NCBI GenBank assembly: GCA_965364735.1
Contig: CBDTYW010000023.1
Location: 1-22,001 of the forward strand
DNA length: 22,001 bases
Reading direction: 5' to 3'
Source: CBDTYW01 sp965364735
GTDB taxonomy: Bacteria; Actinomycetota; Nitriliruptoria; Nitriliruptorales; Nitriliruptoraceae
Shown: piece by piece, positions 14,336 to 22,001 of the stretch
How positions within the stretch are numbered: the first letter of the stretch is position 1
How the letters are laid out: each line of letters opens with the position of its first letter
Position numbers and translations under genes: made by a program
The notes under the pieces: generated by a model
Told to the model about the DNA's origin: nothing
Databases searched by the model: none
The model's input: the letters and a program-made list of their open reading frames with translations, nothing else

Positions 14336-15712
14336 TCAGATGCCGCCGAGGCGGCTCGTCGGCCACACCCGCACGACCACCCGCCCACCGATGTGGTCGA
14401 TCGGGACGGTCCCGAAGAACCGGCTGTCCTCGCTGTTGGCGCGGTTGTCGCCGAGGACGAACACCGCGTCGAGCGGCACGGTGAGCGGCCCGTGATCCTG
14501 CCGCGGCGGGTCATCGACGAGCCACGGCTCCTCGACGCGGGTGCCGTCGACGAGCAGCACGCCTCCGCGGAGCTCGATGCGCTCGCCGGGGAGCCCGATC
14601 ACCCGCTTGACGAGGGTGGCGACGTCCGTCGCCGCGCCGTCGGGCGGCCGGAACGTCACGACGTGCCCTCGGGCCGGCGACCCGAACCGGTACGTGACGC
14701 TCTCCGAGAGGATCCGGTCCCCGGGCTCGAGGGCGGGTGCCATCGACGAGGTCGGGATCAGGTACGGGCGGGCAAGGAACGCCCCGATGAAGACCGTCAC
14801 CGCGACGGTCACGCCGATGGTGACGACCGCCTCGATCGTGCGACGAACGCCGCTCAGACGTTCCGGTGTGGCGCGCACCTCAGTGTTGATCGGGCGGCTC
14901 CGCGCTGCCGCGGGCTGCGGGGGTGCGGTGGCGCGGTCGTGGACCGCTGAACCCGCTGCGAGCGCGTGAGCGGTGAGCGGCGCGCGGCCTGACGGAGCCG
15001 AGGCGAACGAGGGTCGAAGGCGCTGCTCGGCGACAGCTGCGCCCGCGGCGAGGACGCTGCCGGCGAGCAACGTCGTCATCGGACGGGCGAGGACCTCTTG
15101 GACGAGCGCTCCGTCGGCCACGCCACCCGAAGCTGCCCGGTCGAGGCCCACGACGAGCAGCGCCGAGCCGAGCCGCAGCATCAGCCATGACAGGAAGAGC
15201 CCGAACCCCGCCGAGATGAGCAGTCCTGCACCACGCGCGCGATCGAGCGCGACGGCCACGACGACGGCGGCGAGGAGCACGAGCACCGCCGCGCGGCGCC
15301 GCGCACCGGCGTTCTCGTGCTCGGGTGCGGTCAGTCGACCGAGGAACACCCGGGTGGGACCGGCACCATCGGGCAGCGGTGGGGTCCCGTCGACGTAGAG
15401 CTGGTCGGCCCGTTCCTTGGCCAGTCGCGATGCGGTCACGTCGATGCCCTCGGCGATGGCATCTCGGACGCGGAGGGAGCGGATCGCGACGAGGTCGTCG
15501 TCGATGCGGATCCCGACGCGCCCGTCGAGCACTTCGGCCTCGATCGCCGCCTCGTAGCGATCATCGAGGTGATCGGTCAGCAGGGCGCGTGAGGTCAGCG
15601 GCTCCGAGACGGTGAACAGGGCGGACGCAATCGTGAAGATCAGCGACGTCACGACGACGAGCAGGACGGCGCCGTCCCGGGCCCGCGTTCCCTGTGCCAT
15701 CCAGCCGCGCAC
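14336..15712 (-). CDS. lepB: Signal peptidase I with a large N-terminal membrane/extracytoplasmic extension
   Basis: The C-terminal part (about residues 295-458) is a complete type I signal peptidase, which removes signal peptides from exported proteins. Box B reads IPTSSMAPALEPGD with the nucleophile Ser323 directly before Met. Box D reads VKRVIGLPGERI with the general base Lys369. Box E reads VFVLGDNRANSEDSRFFG. Ahead of it are about 290 residues not found in ordinary enzymes: a first membrane helix (AVLLVVVTSLIFTIASALFTV), an extracytoplasmic segment of about 100 residues, three further hydrophobic helices, and an Ala/Pro-rich linker. A fifth helix (VVTIGVTVAVTVFIGAFLA) is the normal peptidase anchor. 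GTG 15712 has GAGG 9 nt upstream; GTG 15721 abuts that sequence and ATG 15700 has none. The extension is unrecognised. Confidence 0.9.
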   Translation of the reverse strand: MRGWMAQGTRARDGAVLLVVVTSLIFTIASALFTVSEPLTSRALLTDHLDDRYEAAIEAEVLDGRVGIRIDDDLVAIRSLRVRDAIAEGIDVTASRLAKERADQLYVDGTPPLPDGAGPTRVFLGRLTAPEHENAGARRRAAVLVLLAAVVVAVALDRARGAGLLISAGFGLFLSWLMLRLGSALLVVGLDRAASGGVADGALVQEVLARPMTTLLAGSVLAAGAAVAEQRLRPSFASAPSGRAPLTAHALAAGSAVHDRATAPPQPAAARSRPINTEVRATPERLSGVRRTIEAVVTIGVTVAVTVFIGAFLARPYLIPTSSMAPALEPGDRILSESVTYRFGSPARGHVVTFRPPDGAATDVATLVKRVIGLPGERIELRGGVLLVDGTRVEEPWLVDDPPRQDHGPLTVPLDAVFVLGDNRANSEDSRFFGTVPIDHIGGRVVVRVWPTSRLGGI

Positions 15713-15803
15713 GGTCCCCACCCTCGTCGCGGACGATCTGCCGCGTTCGGGGCAGTCAACCGCACGCGCCCGTCATCCGTGGCGCGCAGGGTGATGCTCC
15801 GGC

Positions 15804-15833
15804 TTGTCGCCGCGAAGCGCCCGTGGCTACGTT
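15804..15833 (+). promoter_or_regulatory. Predicted promoter of gltBD
   Basis: TTGTCG (15804-15809), an 18-nt spacer and TACGTT (15828-15833) form the best housekeeping-type promoter in the 213 nt between lepB and gltB. Transcription would start near 15840, leaving a leader of about 86 nt. No recognised nitrogen-regulator operator is seen. Confidence 0.45.
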
Positions 15834-15925
15834 GCGAGGGCGCGATGGGCCAATGATGTCCCGATCCGAACCGGCCGAGCTTCGTCGTTCGTTGCCGTTC
15901 CGTTGATCCGAAGAAGGTCCAGCGA

Positions 15926-18900
15926 ATGATCCGTCCTGCCCTGCCCATGCACTCCTCGACCGCCACGGTCGGTGGTTCGCTCCCCGAGGCCCAGGGCCTC
16001 TACGACCCTCGTCACGAGCACGATGCCTGCGGCGTCGCCTTCGTCGTGGACATGCACGGCCGACGGAGCCACGACATCGTCGCGAAGGGGCTGTCAGCCC
16101 TCTGTCAGCTCGATCATCGTGGAGCGACGGGTGCCGAGGAGAACGTCGGTGACGGCGCCGGCATCCTCACCCAGATCCCCGACGCCTTCTTCCGCGAGGT
16201 CTGCGACTTCGATCTGCCGTCCGCCGGGACGTACGCCGTCGGGGCCGCGTTCCTGCCCGGCGATGCCGCGCAGGCCGATGACGCGGTCGAGGCGATCGCG
16301 AAGATCGTCGCCAACGAGGGGCTGCGGGTCTGCGGCTGGCGCGACGTTCCGATCGACAACTCGACGATCGGCTCCATGGCGCGCGACGTCGAGCCGACGT
16401 TCCGACAGCTCTTCGTCGCAGGTCCCGAGGGTGGCTTCCCGCTGACGGGGCTCGACCTCGAGCGCCGGGCGTTCGTGCTCCGCAAGCGGATCGAGCACGA
16501 GGTCGCGGGGCTGTACTTCCCGTCGCTCTCCGGCCGGACCATCGTCTACAAGGGGATGCTGACCAGCGGCCAGGTCCAGGAGTTCTTCCTCGACCTCGCC
16601 GACGAGCGCTACACCTCGGCGCTCGCCCTCGTGCACTCCCGCTTCTCGACGAACACGTTCCCGTCGTGGCCGCTGGCTCACCCGTATCGCCTCGTCGCGC
16701 ACAACGGTGAGATCAACACGGTCATGGGCAACCGCAACTGGATGCGGGCCCGCGAGGGGCGGTTCTGGACCGACACCTTCGGTGAGTCGCTGAAGCGCGC
16801 CTTCCCGATCATGACGCCGGACGCGTCGGACACCGCGTCGTTCGACGAGTGCCTCGAGCTCCTGCACCTGAGCGGTCGCACGCTGCCGCACTCGGTCCTG
16901 ATGATGATCCCGGAGGCCTGGGAGAACCACGAGTCGATGCCGCAGTGGAAGCGCGACTTCTACGAGTTCCACTCCGCGCTCATGGAGCCCTGGGACGGCC
17001 CCGCCTCGATCGCGTTCACCGACGGCACGGTCATCGGCGCAGTCCTGGACCGCAACGGACTGCGTCCGTCGCGTTACTGGGTGACCGACGAGGGGCTCGT
17101 CGTCATGGCATCCGAGGTCGGGGTGCTGCCGATCGACCAGTCCACGGTCGTCAAGAAGGGACGCCTCCAGCCCGGCAAGATGTTCCTCGTCGACACCGCG
17201 CAGGGCCGCATCGTCGACGACGAAGAGATCAAGCACGACCTCGCGACCGCCGAGCCGTACGGCGACTGGCTCGTCGACGGCCTGGTCCGCCTCGACGACC
17301 TGCCTGCACGTGACGTCCTCACGCCGCAGCACGCCTCGATCATCACCCAGCAGCGGACGTTCGGCTACACGACCGAGGAGATGAAGATCCTCATCGCGCC
17401 GGAGGCCCGTACGGGCATGGAGCCGATCGGCTCCATGGGCACCGACACCCCGCTGGCGGTCCTGTCGAACCGGCCGCGGCTGCTCTTCGACTACTTCACC
17501 CAGCTCTTCGCGCAGGTCACGAACCCGCCGCTCGACGCGATCCGCGAGGAGCTCGTGACGTCCATGGCGGGCACGATCGGCCCGGAGGGCAACCTCTTGG
17601 AGCCCGGCCCGGACTCGTGCCGTCAGATCCTGCTGCCTCGCCCGATCCTCACCAACGAGGAGCTCGCGAAGATCCTCTACATCGACGAGGACACGCTCGA
17701 CCGCAAGCCGAGCCCGTACGCGGACTTCCGCGCGTTCGCCGTCGACGGCCTGTACCCGGTCGCCGAGGGCGGCGCCGGACTGCGTGCTGCGCTCGAGGAG
17801 ATCTTCGTGAAGGTCAGCGCTGCCATCGAGGACGGCGCCAAGATCATCGTGCTGTCGGATCGCCACTCGAACGCTGAGCTCGCACCGATTCCGTCGCTGC
17901 TGCTCACCTCCGCCGTGCACCACCACCTCATCCGCGAGCAGACCCGCACCAAGGTCGGCCTGGTCGTCGAGGCGGGCGACGCCCGCGAGGTGCACCACAT
18001 GGCCGTGCTGATCGGGTACGGCGCGGCGGCGATCAACCCCTACCTCGCGTTCGAGTCGATCTACGACCTCATCGCCGACGGCATGGTGACCAACGTCGAC
18101 GCGGTGAAGGCCGAGCGCAACTTCATCAAGGCCTGCACGAAGTCGATCCTGAAGATCATGTCGAAGATGGGGATCTCCACGGTCGCGTCCTACACCGGGG
18201 CGCAGATCTTCGAGGGCATCGGCCTGTCGAAGGAGCTCGTCGAGGACTACTTCACGGGGACGCCGACCAAGATCGGCGGCATCGGGCTCGACGAGATCGC
18301 GGAGGAGGTTGCTCGGCGCCACGCGTTCGCGCACCTCACCAACGAGGCCGAGTTCGCGCACCGCGAGCTCGAGGCCGGTGGCGAGTACCAGTGGCGTCGC
18401 GAAGGTGAGCACCACCTCTTCAACCCGGAGACCGTGTTCAAGCTCCAGCACGCCACGCGGACCGGTCGCTACGAGGTCTTCAAGGAGTACACGAAGCTCG
18501 TCGACGACCAGTCCGAGCGCATGGCGACGCTGCGGTCGCTGCTGAAGTTCAAGGACGGGGTCCGCACGCCGGTCCCGCTCGACGAGGTCGAGCCGGTCTC
18601 GGAGATCGTCAAGCGGTTCTCGACCGGCGCGATGTCGTATGGCTCCATCTCTGCGGAAGCGCACGAGAACCTCGCGATCGCCATGAACCGCATCGGCGCG
18701 AAGTCCAACACCGGTGAGGGCGGCGAGGACGCGGACCGCTTCACGCCGGACGAGAACGGCGACCTGCGACGGTCCTCGATCAAGCAGGTCGCGTCCGGGC
18801 GCTTCGGCGTCACGTCGCACTACCTGACCAACGCTGACGACATCCAGATCAAGATGGCGCAGGGTGCGAAGCCCGGCGAGGGCGGCCAGCTGCCCGGCAA

Positions 18901-20539
18901 GAAGGTGTGGCCGTGGATCGCGGACACCCGCTACTCGACGCCCGGCGTCGGTCTGATCTCGCCGCCGCCGCACCACGACATCTACTCGATCGAGGACATC
19001 AAGCAGCTCATCCACGACCTGAAGAACGCCAACCCGTCGGCGCGCGTGCACGTGAAGCTCGTCGCCGAGGTCGGCGTCGGGACGGTGGCTGCTGGGGTCA
19101 GCAAGGCCAAGGCCGACGTCGTGCTGATCTCCGGCCACGACGGCGGGACCGGCGCCTCACCGCTCAACTCGCTCAAGCACGCGGGAGGACCGTGGGAGCT
19201 CGGCCTCGCCGAGACCCAGCAGACGTTGCTCGTCAACGGGCTGCGTGACCGCATCGTCGTCCAGGTCGACGGCCAGCTCAAGACCGGGCGCGACGTGATG
19301 ATCGCGGCGCTCCTCGGAGGCGAGGAGTTCGGCTTCGCGACCGCACCGCTGGTGGTGTCGGGCTGCATCATGATGCGGGTCTGCCACCTGGACACCTGCC
19401 CGGTGGGCGTCGCGACGCAGAACCCGGAGCTGCGCAAGCGCTTCGACGGCAAGCCCGAGTTCGTCGTGAACTTCTTCGAGTACATCGCGGAGGAGGTGCG
19501 TGAGCTGCTCGCGCAGCTCGGATTCCGGACGCTCGAGGAGGCGGTCGGCGCCGTGGACGCGCTCGACGCCGTCGGGGCGGTCGAGCACTTCAAGGCCGAT
19601 GGTCTGGATCTCGCGCCGATCCTGCACGTGCCCACCTCGCCGTGGGAGCAGGACCGGTTCTGCTCGAAGGCCCAGGACCACGGGCTCGAGAAGGCGCTGG
19701 ACCAGGAGCTCATCATCGCGGCCGAGGCCGCGCTCGACGACGCGATCGCGGTCCAGATCGAGACGGAGATCGGCAACAACAACCGCACCGTCGGAACGTT
19801 GCTCGGCCACGAGCTCACGAAGCGCTACGGCGCGGACGGGCTCCCGGACAACACGATCCAGATCCAGTTCGTCGGCTCCGCGGGTCAGTCGTTCGGAGCG
19901 TTCGTCCCGAAGGGGATCACGCTTCGGCTGCTCGGTGACGCCAACGACTTCGTCGGCAAGGGCCTCTCCGGTGGGCGCATCGTCGTCCGTCCGCCCGTCG
20001 ACGCACACCCGGACTTCGTCGCCGAGGAGTCGGTCGTCGCCGGCAACGTCATCGGCTATGGCGCGACCAGCGGCGAGATCTACATCCGCGGGATCGTCGG
20101 CGAACGCTTCTGCGTCCGCAACTCCGGCGCGACCACGGTCGTCGAGGGCGTCGGCGACCACGCGTGCGAGTACATGACCGGTGGTCGGGTCGTCGTCCTG
20201 GGCGAGACCGGCCGCAACTTCGGCGCCGGGATGTCCGGCGGGATCGCGTACGTCTGGGACCCGGAGGACGAGTTCCACAAGCGTCTCAACCCGGAGATGG
20301 TCGACCTCGACGGACTCGACGAGGAGGACGAGGTCTTCCTGCGCCAGGCCGTTCGGATGCACCGTGACGAGACGGACTCGCCGGTCGCGAACAAGATCCT
20401 CGACCGCTGGCACGTCAACGTCCGGCACTTCAAGAAGGTCATGCCGAAGGACTACAAGCGTGTCCTGAACGCTGCCGCCGAGGCCCGCGAAGACGGCCGC
20501 GACGTCGACGAGGCGATCATGGCCTCGGCCAACGGCTGA
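15926..20539 (+). CDS. gltB: Glutamate synthase, large (alpha) subunit
   Basis: The 1537-residue protein converts glutamine and 2-oxoglutarate into two glutamates using electrons supplied by GltD. The start, ATG 15926, has AAGAAGG 8 nt upstream. The first 34 residues are a propeptide: the family matures by cleavage before the catalytic cysteine, here C35 in HEHDACGVAF. Domains run in order: class II glutaminase (35 to about 430, with RFSTNTFPSWPLAHPYR and HNGEINTVMGN), central domain (about 470-760), FMN-binding synthase barrel (about 820-1200, with the loop EGGEDADRF and GHDGGTGASPL), and the C-terminal GXGXG beta-helix domain (about 1260-1500). The [3Fe-4S] cluster ligands are C1147, C1153 and C1158 (CIMMRVCHLDTCPVG). 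Length is normal for the bacterial NADPH-type enzyme. gltD follows after 41 nt. Confidence 0.98.
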   Translation: MIRPALPMHSSTATVGGSLPEAQGLYDPRHEHDACGVAFVVDMHGRRSHDIVAKGLSALCQLDHRGATGAEENVGDGAGILTQIPDAFFREVCDFDLPSAGTYAVGAAFLPGDAAQADDAVEAIAKIVANEGLRVCGWRDVPIDNSTIGSMARDVEPTFRQLFVAGPEGGFPLTGLDLERRAFVLRKRIEHEVAGLYFPSLSGRTIVYKGMLTSGQVQEFFLDLADERYTSALALVHSRFSTNTFPSWPLAHPYRLVAHNGEINTVMGNRNWMRAREGRFWTDTFGESLKRAFPIMTPDASDTASFDECLELLHLSGRTLPHSVLMMIPEAWENHESMPQWKRDFYEFHSALMEPWDGPASIAFTDGTVIGAVLDRNGLRPSRYWVTDEGLVVMASEVGVLPIDQSTVVKKGRLQPGKMFLVDTAQGRIVDDEEIKHDLATAEPYGDWLVDGLVRLDDLPARDVLTPQHASIITQQRTFGYTTEEMKILIAPEARTGMEPIGSMGTDTPLAVLSNRPRLLFDYFTQLFAQVTNPPLDAIREELVTSMAGTIGPEGNLLEPGPDSCRQILLPRPILTNEELAKILYIDEDTLDRKPSPYADFRAFAVDGLYPVAEGGAGLRAALEEIFVKVSAAIEDGAKIIVLSDRHSNAELAPIPSLLLTSAVHHHLIREQTRTKVGLVVEAGDAREVHHMAVLIGYGAAAINPYLAFESIYDLIADGMVTNVDAVKAERNFIKACTKSILKIMSKMGISTVASYTGAQIFEGIGLSKELVEDYFTGTPTKIGGIGLDEIAEEVARRHAFAHLTNEAEFAHRELEAGGEYQWRREGEHHLFNPETVFKLQHATRTGRYEVFKEYTKLVDDQSERMATLRSLLKFKDGVRTPVPLDEVEPVSEIVKRFSTGAMSYGSISAEAHENLAIAMNRIGAKSNTGEGGEDADRFTPDENGDLRRSSIKQVASGRFGVTSHYLTNADDIQIKMAQGAKPGEGGQLPGKKVWPWIADTRYSTPGVGLISPPPHHDIYSIEDIKQLIHDLKNANPSARVHVKLVAEVGVGTVAAGVSKAKADVVLISGHDGGTGASPLNSLKHAGGPWELGLAETQQTLLVNGLRDRIVVQVDGQLKTGRDVMIAALLGGEEFGFATAPLVVSGCIMMRVCHLDTCPVGVATQNPELRKRFDGKPEFVVNFFEYIAEEVRELLAQLGFRTLEEAVGAVDALDAVGAVEHFKADGLDLAPILHVPTSPWEQDRFCSKAQDHGLEKALDQELIIAAEAALDDAIAVQIETEIGNNNRTVGTLLGHELTKRYGADGLPDNTIQIQFVGSAGQSFGAFVPKGITLRLLGDANDFVGKGLSGGRIVVRPPVDAHPDFVAEESVVAGNVIGYGATSGEIYIRGIVGERFCVRNSGATTVVEGVGDHACEYMTGGRVVVLGETGRNFGAGMSGGIAYVWDPEDEFHKRLNPEMVDLDGLDEEDEVFLRQAVRMHRDETDSPVANKILDRWHVNVRHFKKVMPKDYKRVLNAAAEAREDGRDVDEAIMASANG

Positions 20540-20580
20540 CCGCGCTTCAGGGCGCAAGAAACTTCTTCAAGGAGCAGGGC

Positions 20581-22001
20581 ATGGGCGACGTCAGCGGATT
20601 CCTCAAGCACGACCGCGAGCTTCCCGCGTGGCGTGAACGCGACACGCGGCTGCACGACTGGAAGGAGGTCTACGAGCCCTTCCCGATCGTGAACCTCACG
20701 ACCCAGGCCTCGCGCTGCATGGACTGTGGCATCCCGTTCTGCAACGACGGGTGCCCGCTCGGCAACATCATCCCGGACTGGAACGACCTCGTCTACCGCG
20801 ATCACTGGCGCGCCGCGCTGGACCGCCTGCACGCGACGAACAACTTCCCGGAGTTCACCGGACGGCTCTGTCCGGCTCCGTGTGAGGCCGCCTGCGTGCT
20901 CGGCATCAACGCCGACCCGGTGACCATCAAGCAGGTCGAGGTCACCATCATCGACCGTGGGTTCCAGGAGGGCTGGGTCGTCCCGGTCATGGCCCAGGAG
21001 CAGACCGGGAAGAGGATCGCCGTCGTCGGATCGGGACCTGCAGGTCTCGCTGCTGCCCAGCAGCTGACCCGCGCTGGACACACCGTCGTCGTGCTCGAGC
21101 GCGCCGACCGCATCGGCGGGCTGCTGCGCTACGGCATCCCCGAGTTCAAGATGGAGAAGCGCCACGTCGACCGTCGTCTCGAGCAGATGGCTGCCGAGGG
21201 CACCGAGTTCCGCACGTCGGTCAACGTCGGTGTCGACGTCACGGTCGAGCAGCTGCGGTCTGACTACGACGCCGTCGTCATCGCCACCGGCTCGACGATC
21301 TCGCGTGACCTGCCGATCCCGGGGCGCGAGCTCGACGGCATCCATGCCGCCATGGAGTTCCTGCCGCTCGCCAACAAGGCGCAGCACGGCGACTACGGCG
21401 TCGACGACGTCGCCATCTCGGCCAAGGGCCGCAAGGTCGTCATCATCGGCGGCGGCGACACCGGCGCTGACTGCCTGGGCACTTCGCACCGTCAGGGCGC
21501 GGAGTCGGTCCACCAGTTCGAGATCATGCCGCGCCCGCCGGAGGAGCGTCCCGACCGCAACCCGTGGCCGACCTACCCGATGGTCTACAAGGTCACCTCC
21601 GCCCACGACGAGGGCGGCGAGCGCGTCTACAGCGTGAACACCGAGCAGTTCGTCGGTGACGACGCGGGGCGCGTCACCAAGCTGCTCGCCCACGAGGTCG
21701 AGATGATCGACGGGCGCTTCACGAAGGTCGAGGGTTCGGACTTCGAGCTCGAGACCGACCTGGTGCTGCTGGCGATGGGCTTCGTCGGCCCGGAGCGCGT
21801 CGACCTGCTCGACAAGCTGGGTGTGGAGTACGACGGCCGCGGCAACGTGGTCCGTGACGACGCGTACCTGTCGACCGCCGAGAACGTCTGGGTTGCTGGC
21901 GACGCGGGGCGCGGCCAGTCGCTCATCGTCTGGGCCATCGCCGAGGGCCGCGCCTGCGCCGCCGCCGTCGACGAGGCGCTCATGGGCGCCACCGCCCTGC
22001 C
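20581..22001 (+). CDS. gltD: Glutamate synthase, small (beta) subunit, 3' end beyond the window
   Basis: The 473 residues visible are nearly the whole protein; family members have about 480-500. GltD oxidises NADPH with FAD and passes electrons through [4Fe-4S] clusters to GltB. The N-terminal cysteine motifs are C46-x2-C49-x4-C54-x3-C58 and, after a gap, C97, C101 and C105 (CPAPCEAAC). The FAD-binding Rossmann motif is VVGSGPAGLAAAQQL. The NADPH-binding motif is VVIIGGGDTGADCLGTS, and the closing FAD motif NVWVAGDAGRGQSLIVWAI is near the right edge. ATG 20581 has a strong AAGGAG 6 nt upstream. The frame has no stop at the window end. Confidence 0.97.
   Translation, partial: MGDVSGFLKHDRELPAWRERDTRLHDWKEVYEPFPIVNLTTQASRCMDCGIPFCNDGCPLGNIIPDWNDLVYRDHWRAALDRLHATNNFPEFTGRLCPAPCEAACVLGINADPVTIKQVEVTIIDRGFQEGWVVPVMAQEQTGKRIAVVGSGPAGLAAAQQLTRAGHTVVVLERADRIGGLLRYGIPEFKMEKRHVDRRLEQMAAEGTEFRTSVNVGVDVTVEQLRSDYDAVVIATGSTISRDLPIPGRELDGIHAAMEFLPLANKAQHGDYGVDDVAISAKGRKVVIIGGGDTGADCLGTSHRQGAESVHQFEIMPRPPEERPDRNPWPTYPMVYKVTSAHDEGGERVYSVNTEQFVGDDAGRVTKLLAHEVEMIDGRFTKVEGSDFELETDLVLLAMGFVGPERVDLLDKLGVEYDGRGNVVRDDAYLSTAENVWVAGDAGRGQSLIVWAIAEGRACAAAVDEALMGATAL

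Noticed and set aside
16094..19138. A 1014-codon open frame on the minus strand opposite gltB
   Set aside because: It is a by-product of high-GC codon use in gltB: the translation is Arg/Asp/Val-rich with no domain, whereas the plus strand encodes an unmistakable complete GltB.

Overview
The window is dense, high-GC DNA with strong G/C preference at third codon positions, GTG and TTG starts, and at least one leaderless-looking promoter. It is chromosomal DNA from an actinobacterium (Actinomycetota). The MFS-thymidylate kinase fusion followed by holB, and an RsbV/RsbW pair near a proton-pumping pyrophosphatase, recall from memory the Streptomyces bldG-hppA-tmk-holB neighbourhood. The composition of the sigma/stress cluster and the unusual signal peptidase suggest a less-studied lineage rather than Streptomyces itself; this placement is inference. 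I see no insertion sequences, prophage, CRISPR arrays, tRNAs or rRNAs.

Layout. (1) 1-389, minus strand: the 5' end of an unrecognised gene that runs off the left edge. (2) 531-2260, plus strand: a two-gene unit, a SAM-dependent methyltransferase and a threonine-aldolase-type PLP enzyme, overlapping by 4 nt. (3) 2264-6183, minus strand: a compact general-stress block. Read 5' to 3' it runs small hydrophilic protein, Dps, RsbV-type anti-anti-sigma factor, RsbW-type protein, SigB/SigF-family sigma factor, and RsbU-type phosphatase. The last four genes are translationally coupled. A good SigB/SigF-type promoter (GTTT-N15-GGGCAT) precedes the first gene, so the block may activate its own transcription. 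(4) 6333-9006, minus strand: hppA with a strong 15-bp terminator stem, a long leader, a clear promoter, and upstream of it a tiny membrane protein. (5) 9093-13739, plus strand: a secreted protein of unknown family, the MFS-Tmk fusion, and holB (DNA polymerase III delta prime) behind a leaderless-type promoter. (6) 13744-15712, minus strand: a signal peptidase I carrying a large extra membrane domain, and downstream of it an exported DUF4367-like protein. (7) 15926-22001, plus strand: gltB and nearly all of gltD, the NADPH-type glutamate synthase operon.

How the parts may work together. The stress block encodes a partner-switching circuit (RsbU dephosphorylates RsbV; RsbV captures the anti-sigma factor; sigma is freed) together with a likely output gene, dps. 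The stand-alone RsbW lacks the metal-binding Asn and the glycine motifs of its ATP site. An ATPase-type domain with an intact Glu/Asn N-box is instead fused to the C-terminus of the phosphatase. This suggests that kinase and sigma-binding roles may be divided in an unusual way, and it is the most interesting observation here. The remaining genes are core metabolism or replication: pyrophosphate-driven ion pumping, dTMP phosphorylation, clamp loading, protein export and ammonia assimilation.
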